Source of the DNA: Anastatus disparis | Taxonomy: Eukaryota; Arthropoda; Insecta; Hymenoptera; Eupelmidae | Direction: 5' to 3' | Assembly (NCBI GenBank): GCA_017163975.1 | Contig: JAFFSR010000307.1 | Location: 2,181,001-2,245,000, forward strand | Length of the DNA stretch: 64,000 nt | Shown here: positions 55,162 through 64,000 of the stretch, one piece after another | How positions within the stretch are numbered: position 1 is the stretch's first letter | Layout: each line of letters begins with the position of its first letter | Made by a program: the position numbers and the translations under genes | Notes under the pieces: generated by a model | Database searches by the model: none | What the model saw: the letters and a program-made list of their open reading frames with translations, nothing else | What the model was told of the DNA's origin: nothing

Positions 55162-56889
55162 GTAATATTAACAAGGAGAGTACCCGACCTTTAGGAAACA
55201 GGTTTGGTTGAAACTGCAGAGTATAATTTTTTGATGAAAAAAAATTAGCTTGTGTTTTTTCTTTCATTTGAATAGGCCTCATAGACGCAGATATAGACAT
55301 TTTTTCGAAAATATAATAAAAAGGAGCATTTATAAGATCTTGAATAACCAAACAACTAAGACTTTTACAAAAAAATGTATGAAACACAAAATAAAGTACA
55401 GATCAAATTGGATTCGTAATGACACTAGTCTTACGAATGCTGATAACATATCATCCCATTGTACTATTTCGTTCAATGGCTTCTCTTGACTCTTTCTGGC
55501 CTCTTGTTCTCCATAATGTTGGATTCTGCAGCTGCGTACCCGTCTTTAACAAAATCCGGAGCCTGCATTAAATTTTTAGAAGATGCGTCATAGACGTTTC
55601 ATATTTTTTCTTCTTTAATCTACATAGTTCAGCCACCATAAGCGCGCTCAGTATGGATATAGCTTCCATGTTTAGATCCAACCATGATTGTATATCGCTT
55701 ACGTCAGTATCACCCTTCTCAACGTAATCCAGAGACTTCCAGAGTAAATTCACCGTCTCAGCGAAATCCTCCGGAGAACTCATGGCAACCTCTCTCTTTC
55801 TATCGGGAGACTTGAAGCACTTGCTTCTTGACAATATAGCTCCTTGGCAAAACTTGTCCTTGACTTCTAGCCTGATTATGTTGATAAATGTCGCTACGTT
55901 ATGCCGAATAAGTCGCGGTGTTGAGAGGATGTCCTCTCAGCGACTTCTCTGATCTCTTGGCGTTATCTTTTACTCGACTATAGACCTTAGCTCCAAGCTT
56001 TGGGGTGGGGGAGGAGGAATCCTCTCAGCCTTTGCTCCAAATGTTGAGATAATGAATCAAGCAGCCACAACTCCTTAAAGAAGCTGAATTGGTGAAAAAC
56101 GTGCTTGCAGCGACCTCTACGATTCCTCAGTGTTATTACAACTCTTTGAAGCAACAGGTTTGGTGAGTAAAGTGCTCTCTAGACTTCTCGATAAACCTTT
56201 ATCGACTCGAAGCGTTGAAATGATGAATTCAGACAGCCACAGTTTTTTTAAATTCTCTCAATAAAGGAGTGTTGGTGGGGAATGGCAGCAGAAGTGGGGA
56301 GTTGTGCAAATAAGCGAAGAACTTCCCAACCAATGTCATGAAGCCACAAACTTTCATAGACGTTCTCAGTGATCTCTCTCGTGGTAAACCGTGCAATTAG
56401 GGATTTCCTCTGTCTAGAGCCTCGTAAGCGGACCTCCTTACTGTGTATATTATCCTTTGCTTGGAGCCTTGTAGTGGATCTCTGATTTCTGAAGCCTGAA
56501 GCCTTGTGATCACAGTGATCTCTTCTCTTCTAGACTGTTTTTTAAAGGACTCGATCTGATGCAATAAAACGTGCTCTCTAACAAATTATTTCTTATACAC
56601 CATTCAGCGCGACGGTGGTAGTAAAAGTGGAGGTGGATGCAGAAAAAGAGGGGATTATCATCTTTGAAAGCAGATTCGTTTAGCACATTAATATATTCGA
56701 AAACTCAGCTGCGTCTAGAAAAGAGACTAAAAACGTCTGAATCTCAAGAATCTTAATCTCAACTTCCTTGCGATGAATTACATTTTAGATCTACAAGGTT
56801 TCAGAAAATCTCCTGATATTTTTTTTGTAAAGAAAGTAGCTTTGATTCTTGTTGAAAAGGATGCACTACCAACGGTTTACCATTTCCTA
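55162..56889. mobile_element. Possible CAAGGAG-ended element with diverged internal repeats
   Basis: CAAGGAGAGTACCCGACC starts at 55162 after ATTAA, at the point where polymerase homology ends. A possible right end, CCATTTCCTACCTCCTTG followed by TAA, ends near 56889; the end similarity is short (CAAGGAG) with a putative TAA duplication. Inside, CAGCGACTTCTCTGATCTC-type units recur near 55937, 56108, 56368 and 56512. Another block, GTTGAGATAATGAATCAAGC (56042) and its relative near 56213, recurs at about 172 bp. A minus-strand frame (55834-55568) encodes an 88-residue protein with SSPEDFAETVNLLWKSLDYV that I do not recognise. Confidence 0.35.
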
Positions 56890-56960
56890 CCTCCTTGTAA
56901 ATAGACGGAGCTGCATGATGAAGAAAAATGCGTGAATAAATGGCTACAATGTACATGTAA

Positions 56961-57439
56961 ATGATTGCTTACAGTCAAGTAAGCCGAGCAGTGGAAGGTA
57001 GTTTGAAAGATGCTGCAAAGATTTTTGTTAAAGGTATTGAGAAGAAAAAGTTGCTAGCCGAAATTTTTCTAAAAAAGTAAGTATATATTATAAACAAAAT
57101 TGAATGATAATTTATCTAATATAACAAGAATTTTTTAGGTCTATTTGAAATATGGACGATATGGAGTGTCCTTCATTGCAGAATATGAAAAAGAGTTCTG
57201 TAAATTGTATGCTTCATGTACTATGTGGGAAACCAACATGTGCGGTAGAGAACGTATACACCCATAAAGATTGGCTACTCTATTTTTTCACTCTGCAGCA
57301 AACTGCTTTACCACCTACAGAAGAAGAAGGACAAGACGATGGAAACTACGACTGCGATAATCGATCACCTTTAGTTTCTCCAATAAATTTTGCAATATGT
57401 AAAAATATTATATATATATATATTTCGATGTACAGTTAA
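56961..57439 (+). CDS. Unrecognised short frames with a possible intron
   Basis: ATG at 56961 opens MIAYSQVSRAVEGSLKDAAK...FVKGIEKKKLLAEIF up to a good donor AAAAAA|GTAAGTATAT at 57077. A T-rich tract and TAG acceptor stand at 57136-57138, but joining them gives an early stop. A separate frame from 57152 encodes 95 residues (MDDMECPSLQNMKKSSVNC; KDWLLYFFTLQQTALPPTEE). Whether these are exons of one gene, transposon remnants or chance frames cannot be decided. GC content is higher than nearby non-coding DNA. Confidence 0.25.
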
Positions 57440-57834
57440 TAAATAAATAAAGAATTATCAATAAAGAAAAACTTTGTAAGAGAGAATGTATGGGGAAAAA
57501 AGTGGATCATTCAAACATATCAAGATATGTATGAATGATAGTACAATGGGTTGTCCAACACAGATAGGAGGCGTAGGTTGGAATTCTCATCCCTCTATTT
57601 AAACATAATATTTACTGTAATTTTTATGTACACTGTTAAAAATAATATTAAATTTAATGTAAAACATGAAACTAGCTTCCTAACTTTTCATTAAAATTAA
57701 TAATTTTAATGTAATTTTAATATAAAATTGCATAAAAATTAATTATTTTATTATAATTTTAATATAAAATTGTGTAAAATTCATAGACATCAAATTTTTT
57801 TTATAAATTAATATTATAATTCTGTATTATGCGT
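57440..57834. other. AT-rich stretch
   Basis: No feature recognised. Confidence 0.45.
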
Positions 57835-57967
57835 ATATATGTAGATAAATGTATGCTTGTGTGTATATACGCTTTATATCTGTATATATAAGTGTTAGCA
57901 TTTTGAATAGGTGTCTATATGCTTCTTTGTATATAAATGATTGCATGAGCTATGCATGCTTATGTAA

Positions 57968-57998
<31 letters not shown>

Positions 57999-58135
57999 TA
58001 TACATAAGCATGTATATACCTAATTTCATGCTATCATTCATATACAAAGGAGCATGCAGACACCTATTCAAAATGCTAGCACTCATATATACAGATATAA
58101 AGCGTATATACACACAAGCATACATTTATTTACAT
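57835..58135. repeat. Palindromic element centred on a (TA)n tract
   Basis: ATGTATGCTTGTGTGTATAT (57850) pairs with ATATACACACAAGCATACAT (near 58109); TAGCATTTTGAATAGGTGTC (57896) pairs with GACACCTATTCAAAATGCTA (near 58056). Arms are about 145 bp with a TA/ACATATATATAC core at 57965-58000. No TTAA edge is visible. Confidence 0.8.
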
Positions 58136-58522
58136 TCATACAAGGAATTAAATTATTGGGTTCATTAATTAAAATATCTTTTATTATAATTTAAAAATTT
58201 CTTAAAATATATAATTACAATATATAATTACAATATGTACAAAACTAACATTTTTAATATTTTTAATATAAAATTCAATCCATATAAAACTTAGAAAACT
58301 AACATATTCAATTTTTGTTAATAGGAAACTTAGTCTATATTATATCTTACTCTATATAAAACTTACAAAAATAAAAATTAATAAAATCGGTACATAAAAT
58401 AAAATTTACATAATAAAATCTATACATAAAATAAAATTCACAAACTAATAAAATCTTTACATAAAATAAAATTCACAAACTAATAAAATTTATAAATGAA
58501 ATAAAATTTACATAATAAATAC
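58136..58522. other. AT-rich stretch with AATAAAAT-type short repeats
   Basis: Units of the type CATAAAATAAAATTCACAAAC and TAATAAAAT recur several times at 58380-58520, a minisatellite-like array that would form the 3' flank of the minus-strand gene. Confidence 0.5.
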
Positions 58523-59298
58523 TTAATAAAAATAGAAACTAAAAATTTTACAGTTGGAAAATCTAGGCCTCATCTTTTTTTTTCTTTTCGATGTTATCAC
58601 GCGTGCCAGTCTTGTTGGTAAATACCCCTTCGATCTCCTTTTCCTCCTAACTTTCGATTGTCGCTGCTGCTGTTCTTGCTGCTGCTGCTCAACTTCTGCT
58701 GAATCTTCGCTTGTCATATCCAGATCCGACATATAATACGGTGTTGTCGGTGGTGATGGCGGAGGCATGCTCGCAAGACGTAGGCACTCGCTATCTATAG
58801 TACTGAACGGCATATGTGACGGTGGCGATGGAGATGGCATACTCATTAGCTGAAGCCAGTCACCATCTGAAGTACTGAACGCTATCGGTGGTGGTGGTGG
58901 TAACATAGCTGATGGCACTAACTCTTCCCATTTTGACAATGGAACTTCGAACATCGGCAATTCCCTAGGAGTTTGAATCGGTGCCGCGAGAACGGGTAAC
59001 CTATGCTAAAAAGTAATTTTATTATTAATGAAATATCTAGTTATAATAATGTCGAATATAATTATTTATACCCCCAAGAACATTGTAAGGTGAAAAAATT
59101 TCTGAAGGTGGCGTTTGCATAGACATTGAAATCGTTTCAACTTCTGAAGAATCCTAGAAAATTTTTTAAATTAATTTAATAAAATACTTGATTATTTATA
59201 CTTACAGGAACTTTGTAAGGTGAAAAAATTTCTGAAGACGGCGTTTGTATACAAGACGGCATTGACGATGTTGAAATTGCTTCAACTTCTGCAGAAGC
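58523..59298 (-). CDS. Spliced proline/serine-rich gene with duplicated small exons
   Basis: The only plausible non-transposon gene here, still unrecognised. Last exon 59005-58523: after acceptor TTTTTAG it reads HRLPVLAAPIQTPREL, then PPPPP- and PSPSPP-rich repeats (MLPPPPPIAFSTSDGD, MSMPSPSPPSHMPFST), an acidic YMSDLDMTSEDSAEVE, a Gln-rich run, and a basic KVRRKRRSKGYLPTRLA / SKRKKKMRPR tail suggesting nuclear or nucleic-acid binding. Upstream lie two related small exons: 59298-59206 (93 bp, phase 0, clean AG and GTAAGT) encoding ASAEVEAISTSS and SSEIFSPYKVP; and 59153-59076 (78 bp) encoding DSSEVETISMSMQTPP and SEIFSPYNVL. The donor after the second is GGGGGT in place of GTAAGT. The N-terminal exon was not located. 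Confidence 0.5.
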
Positions 59299-59434
59299 CT
59301 AAAAACTTTTTGAAATTATTAGAATAGAAAATTTTTCCAACTAAAATCATTTAAATAAAAAATGGTATATTTATATATATATATCCTCGCGCAAATCAAA
59401 TATACCACCTAACAACCGAGCCGTAATTCCGATA

Positions 59435-59700
59435 TCAGCCACTATACGCCACTGCTGCTGCAAGCAGAGTAGCGAGCTCCAAAGCATATAAAAAGCTAAA
59501 GCTCAACAAAGAAGCAAGCTTTTGCAGACTAAGCTCTCTCACTCTCTCTTCGCCTAGTGAGCACACTGGCCTAGAAAGAGAGAAGGCAATAGTGCTAGCT
59601 ATCTTATCCAGAGTCTTTACTATGGTTAAGAATGCTCGTTCTCTCGCGCTCGAACTAAAGGCTACATGTAGTGTGCACACTTATATAGACTTCAATGCGA
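59435..59700 (-). promoter_or_regulatory. Possible TATA promoter and first transcribed region
   Basis: On the minus strand CTATATAAG at 59690-59682 is a good TATA box, preceding a GC-richer stretch (59680-59435) unlike the AT-rich flanks. An 81-codon frame starts at 59680 (MCTLHVAFSSSARERAFLT), only a few bases after the TATA box, too close to be the real start. The stretch lies upstream of the spliced gene at 58523-59298. The motif AGTGAGCACACTGGCCTA (near 59557) recurs as AGTAAGCACACTTGCCTA (near 59727). Confidence 0.3.
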
Positions 59701-59805
59701 ATTAAAATGCAGCTGCTTTTAGCGTAGTAAGCACACTTGCCTAAATCAAATGCGATGAAGTTAAGCTGCAACTGCATTTCCTCCCACTGTACCGTAAATT
59801 CACGG

Positions 59806-60539
59806 AGAAAAAATCAAGGTATTATTGCAAGAAACTTCTTACGAATAAAGCATGAACGTTTCATCATGCTTTATTCACAAGAATCAGAAGAGTTTAACGC
59901 AATGCCACCATGAAATTATAAAGTGATGCATCCATGAGTAATAATTGCAAGAGCACTACCGGATTTTCCAGTGAGGCTTATGCGAATATACTTTAAGTCA
60001 GTTCCACATATATGGCTATATAATAACGTATTTATCATTATAATTATTTTTTAAATTATTTTATATATTCGTATTATTATTTTATATGTACATTGTATGT
60101 ACATATATTTCATATTTTAAACGGTTTATTATAAAATCTTAGTTATATCAACAATACTTGACAATAATATTTAAAGATTTCTAACCTCTAAAACCTAGAA
60201 TATTGTTAACTTAATACAACTTCTTCACATAAAAAAAAAATAAAAAAAATAGGTACTGTTATTATTAAAAAAAAAGACGAAGAAAAGAATCGAATATATT
60301 ATTTTATAAGTTATTTCAATATTTTAATTAATACATTGAGTAAGGATTGGATCAACAGATTGTGACCTACTGATCGCTAGAAAATCACAGGAAAACCCCG
60401 TAATCTCCTAGCGATTTTCTGGTGGGATAGAAGCAAGCGCATAACGTTAGGCAGGCATTAAAATTTTGCTAGAAAAACACTAGCATTCATAGCATGATGC
60501 ACTTTCATACATTTATTCCCTCATATTTCTCTCCGTGTA
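59806..60539. mobile_element. Possible element with CACGGAGA ends
   Basis: TTCACGGAGAAAAAATC at about 59810 faces ATTTCTCTCCGTGTAG ending about 60539, giving a 10-bp imperfect inverted terminus. Inside are a GCATGAACGTTTCATCATGC hairpin (near 59850) and a GATCGCTAGAAAATCA-type block paired with TAGCGATTTTCTGGTG (60374/60408). No target duplication was established and no gene is present. Confidence 0.35.
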
Positions 60540-60573
60540 GTAATAAAATTAGTTTAATGTAAATCTATATTAA

Positions 60574-60981
60574 TATTAACGGCATGTCGGAGCTGCAGCA
60601 ATCGAGTTTTGCTTTTTTTATTTTATCGATATCTTTTTAAATTCTTAAATTAAACAAATATAATGACTTGTCCGCACTAAAGTTATATTAGTACAATAAT
60701 TTTTGTTAAAATAAAAAATCATTTGGACTTATTATTTTTTTATGAGCTTGGATTGGAAATTAGATATCAAACTCGACAAACCTAACCTTAAAATACGATA
60801 TATTGAAAGTTTTTATTATAACTTTGTATGTATAATATTTTGGTGGTTTTCTTGAGTTGTCCGCACTAGAGTTTAATCTTACAAATTTTTTCTTTATAGC
60901 AAAAAAACTCAATTAAACGCATCGTTTATTCATAAGTTAAGATTGGAAATATTATTAGAAGGCGGACAGCTTCGTCATGCT
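60574..60981. repeat. Dispersed ~400-bp repeat, copy B
   Basis: Same family and orientation as 10314-10711, with some 8-10 percent visible differences. The same edges, TATTAACGGCATGTCGGAGC and GACAGCTTCGTCATGCTC. Confidence 0.75.
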
Positions 60982-61286
60982 CTTAAGAGTGCTTCACATC
61001 ATACCATCATAGTATTTACCACCCGAACTGCCGTACCGACCTGTATATAGCAAAAATTAGATTAATTACGTATCGATATTAAGGGTGCTTCCCACCCATT
61101 ACAGCTGTAATGTTAGTTTGATTAAGGGTGTTGTCCACTCAACTTCGCCGCGTCATTCGATATAGTCCCATATTTTGCCATATCGTTTAATTTATTCTAT
61201 TACACCATCAAGGCAAGACCTATCTAACCCCGTGTATTTAAAGCACATTAGACGGTAGTCAGCCTTCCGCCGTATTACGTCACCCA
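60982..61286. other. Non-coding stretch with GGGTGCTTC/GGGTGTTGTCC motifs
   Basis: TTAAGAGTGCTTCACATC, TTAAGGGTGCTTCCCACC and TTAAGGGTGTTGTCCACTC occur within 150 bp (60984, 61080, 61122), each beginning TTAA. These could be stacked ends of small elements. No gene. Confidence 0.4.
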
Positions 61287-61440
61287 AGACACTAAAGGGG
61301 ACAACTCGTCTGTGAGTTATCTACCTTCCGCCGATCACCTGTCACTAAAGAGGGCAACTCGTCCGTGAGTTATCCACCTTCCGTCGATCACCTGTCACCT
61401 GAGACACCAAAGGAGACAACTCGTCCCTGATTTATCCTCC
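61287..61440. repeat. Three-copy minisatellite (about 55 bp)
   Basis: The unit CACTAAAGGGGACAACTCGT followed by CTGTGAGTTATC-ACCTTCCG and GATCACCTGTC occurs at about 61290, 61341 and 61403 with small differences. GC-rich for the region, no coding frame across the units. Confidence 0.75.
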
Positions 61441-61957
61441 CCCCGCCATTTTCCGTTACCACCGCACATCTGACCTGACCATCCGCCGTACCAGATTTGT
61501 TCATTTGATTTAAGAATAATTAACGCCATGTAATTATCTTTATTTCCGTTTATTAAACGATTATTCAGTTTAAGTTTGGGTATCAATTAAAGTCTCGTTC
61601 ATTTTTTTCGCCAATTAAATATTTGCTCATTGATTTGCTTTTGCCGTCAAGTGGCTTATAATAAACTCACTTTTATTTTAGTGTATCACGCACAATCATT
61701 TTTATATTGTTATACATCGTTGTAAATATGAGTTTAAGAGTACAGTAGTCTAGTCGCCAGAGGTGTCACCGTGGCCTTTTTAATTTAGATGGGAACACTA
61801 AGATTTTTTTTATGTATTTGACTCGCTGAACACGAATATCGATAGTGTTTTACGATCTGACAGTCGAGTAATTTGTTATAAACAATTTAAATGTTTAAAG
61901 CGTTGTATCTTTTGAACTAGAAGTGATGGAAAGATGTGACTAGGTAAGTTTCGTTCC
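61441..61957. other. Non-coding stretch
   Basis: No gene or clear repeat recognised. Confidence 0.45.
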
Positions 61958-62361
61958 TTAAGGGGTGTTCTGATACCGGCACAGAGATCTACCTTATCTA
62001 CATTTCAATTATGCATTTTAATAAAAATTTAACTATTTTTGACTAAAATTTATAGAAGAGACACATTCTTAACATTCTAAAGAATCTATTGCAATGTTAA
62101 AAGACAGAATAAAAGTGAAAATAAAGACAAAAACTGCATAATACGATTATTCATAACCACATTGAAAAGTTAATCGTATTAAGCAATTTTGCCTTTATTT
62201 TTACCCTTACATTGTCTTTTAACGTTGCAATAAATTCTTTGGCATGTTAAGAATGTGCCTCTCCTACGAATTTCAGTCATGAATAGTTAAATTATTATTA
62301 AAATTCATAATTTCAATGTAGATAAGGTAGAACTCTATGTCGGTATGAGGATTCCCCTTAA
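61958..62361. mobile_element. TTAA-flanked palindromic MITE (TTAAGGGG subfamily), copy 2
   Basis: Edges TTAAGGGGTGTTCTGATACC and GTCGGTATGAGGATTCCCCTTAA-type complement. It matches 38355-38759 along its full length in opposite orientation, with arms of about 195 bp. Because the element is a palindrome, orientation is only told by arm-specific differences such as GTGTT versus GAATC next to the edge. Confidence 0.9.
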
Positions 62362-63100
62362 CCCATAACAAACAATTTGATTTTTTATTTATCTAGATAA
62401 ACTTATTAGAACCGGAGATATTTTTAATTGAGTGCAAATAGTTGGTGCAACGTCGAGGCGCCCGGACAAATTCAACTATAACTCAGCTTCTAATGAATAT
62501 TTTTCATCGGCTGAGGTCTTATTGTAAAGGTACAAGTGTATCCTACATTTACATGTGATAAAAAACCACTTTTATTAATATAGAAACAAGCGGGAACCGA
62601 AAAATGTCGATATTTTTGCTGTTTTTTTGTTAGTCTATTTGTTTATAAAAGTATAAATGAATGTTCCAGGTCAAAAACTCACTTGAAAATTACATGTAAC
62701 GATGGGGTCTTACTTCTAGATTAATACCCATTTTGATTTTTGAAAAAATATTGAATATAATTGAAGTTATCGACATTTTAACGATCGCTCGCGCCATGGC
62801 GATGCGTTGGTGCGCGGCATCCGCCGAGCAGCCGTCATCGATGGCTAAGTGAGGCATCTCTCAGAGATTACTTTTACCTGTTCTAAATTGTCATACACTA
62901 ATTTTGAGAGTGAATTTTCGACAAGTTAGTAACTTTTTTAATTATCAGCACATTTGTTTTTTAAATAGTCTACAAAACGTCTAATAATAAATACAACGAT
63001 ATAATCCACGATTAATCGTAATATTTAAAAATTTGTATTAATAAGGCAGCAATCAAGCTTGATCCAACTTTGTTCGGTTTTGTTGAAGGAGATAGAAATT
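62362..63100. other. Non-coding stretch with a GC-rich island
   Basis: No gene supported. A GC-rich patch at about 62780-62870 (GATCGCTCGCGCCATGGCGATG onwards) stands out from its AT-rich surroundings. Confidence 0.45.
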
Positions 63101-63285
63101 CGAAAATACAAAAATGTACAACTCTGCTACCTCCGACTGATGAATTATTGCCGCCTTGCAATTGTAAAGTTTGCAGCACAAAAGCATGCCCTTGTAATAA
63201 AAAAGGTTTACAATTCTTCATTCTGTGCGTGCATGAAAAACAAGTCTTGTAAAAATCCAACAAACAATGAAAAAAACATTTGAAT
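63101..63285 (+). pseudogene. Cysteine-rich CXC-like fragment
   Basis: The frame reads TLLPPTDELLPPCNCKVCST then KACPCNKKGLQF; after a one- or two-base shift near 63212 it continues SSFCACMKNKSCKNPTN. Dense CxC/CxxxC spacing resembles the tesmin/CXC zinc-binding modules found at the C-termini of some arthropod transposon proteins. Only this fragment remains; upstream coding sequence is not recognised beyond DPTLFGFVEGDRNSKIQK (about 63060-63110). Confidence 0.4.
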
Positions 63286-63491
63286 ATTATTTAAGTATAC
63301 AAATGTCTATATATATACTTATTGATCAAGGAAAATCTTGAATTTATAATTGATAGATAGATTTTACGATATCATAATCTCATTGCTTTGGTGAAAACGT
63401 CCGTCACAGTGCGGCATGTACATTATTGTAGCCAGAAAAAATGGCATTTCCTTACTCTAGAGAAAAATCCGTTACAGTACGTATGTATGAA

Positions 63492-64000
63492 TGATTTTTT
63501 TTTTTGGTGGTCAAAAAACGGGTAAATCTACTATCAGACCTATAGCGGCATAGGCTATGACCAAGTCACTTCAGCCGCAGTGTATACCACTGGTGTGATG
63601 GATTCCTGATGCCCCAGTAGCTTGGAGGCAGAAAGACGTCTTATAGACTTGCATTCACTCTTCGAGCATCCACAGACAGGGACCGTTTAAATCCCCTTGA
63701 CTCTGGCCGCGGAACGAGAACAAGAAAATGTTCTCGTTAAACGAACGGGGATCCGTAACATCCACCGAACTCATCCGCAACGTGGGACTGCGTTAGCATT
63801 ACTTTACGTTGGGAATCTGGTCTATAGTCATTCGTTTTGTCCGTCCGTCTAACAACCAGGCTCTGTCCATTCATATGTCTATTCATGCATGCATCCTTTA
63901 ATCTTTTTCCACACACTCTTCTCCATTCACTCGTAGCTCGGTTACGCGGGGTCGCTGGGCCCAAGGACTTTACAGCCCCTCTGTGTCAACGCACATCACA
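63492..64000 (-). mobile_element. Probable 3' end of a non-LTR retroelement (minus strand, partial)
   Basis: A run of T at about 63494-63506 would be a poly(A) tail on the minus strand, at the end of a sharply bounded GC-rich block that continues to the window edge. A minus-strand frame (63964-63737) encodes 75 residues including WRRVCGKRLKDACMNRHMNG, of unknown family. A hairpin GAGAACAAGAAAATGTTCTC lies at 63715. The element class is an inference from the tail and composition. Confidence 0.35.

Noticed and set aside
62780..62870. CpG-island promoter
   Set aside because: GC-rich patch only, with no downstream gene or core promoter element that I can support.

Overview
This is a strongly AT-rich eukaryotic window, almost certainly from an arthropod. 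The jockey-type LINE, the gypsy-type gag, the pogo transposase and the uncharacterised transposon families look most like those I know from ants, so a hymenopteran is my best guess; that is inference. There is no bacterial gene organisation, rRNA operon or CRISPR array. I see no confidently conserved host gene; the best candidate is a small spliced proline/serine-rich gene on the minus strand at 58.5-59.3 kb. The window is essentially a graveyard of nested transposable elements.

Layout. 0-3.4 kb: a foldback repeat, then a gypsy-type solo LTR split by a 1.4-kb CAGGGG-ended element. 3.4-4.0 kb: two Helitron-like hairpin/CTAG ends. 4.0-9.1 kb: a giant palindrome, two near-identical ~1.96-kb copies of an uncharacterised transposon gene in inverted orientation around a 1.15-kb spacer; a third, diverged copy lies at 46.0-47.8 kb. 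9.2-11 kb: a 225-bp MITE and a degenerate lysine-rich 49-residue-repeat gene. 11.4-12.7 kb: a second solo LTR. 13.3-14.3 kb: a 1-kb foldback. 16.6-19.1 kb: a Helitron-like end, a diverged inverted repeat, and a TIR-bounded cassette of 120- and 238-bp tandem repeats.

20.7-28.0 kb is one pogo/Tigger element with recognisable terminal repeats and a four-exon transposase, holding a foldback element (itself holding a TTAA-flanked palindrome), another TTAA palindrome in an intron, and a 5'-truncated LINE. 28.4-28.8 kb is a tRNA-derived SINE with a perfect 18-bp target duplication. 29.6-35.8 kb holds two broken genes of an uncharacterised DNA transposon: a C2H2-headed transposase-like protein and a protein with a CIDE-N domain. 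37.1-38.8 kb has two more foldback elements. 40.2-45.8 kb holds a zinc-finger/RPA-like gene, an OTU-like domain and a Helitron Rep with HUH motif, lacking helicase. 47.8-52.3 kb is the 5' half of a gypsy-type retrotransposon (LTR, tRNA-Lys-type primer site, gag), inserted in a Polinton/Maverick-type family B DNA polymerase pseudogene that continues to 55.2 kb. 55-64 kb holds diverged repeats, the small spliced gene, more MITEs, a cysteine-rich fragment and a probable retroelement end.

The clearest shared theme is foldback MITEs. At least seven insertions, in several subfamilies, are long palindromes bounded by TTAA; some subfamilies share a related terminal sequence. Two to four more have CAAGNAG termini with TWA target duplications. 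Many sit inside older transposon genes whose reading frame resumes exactly across the insertion, so insertion order can be read from the sequence. All coordinates and similarities were read by eye, without alignment software or database searches.
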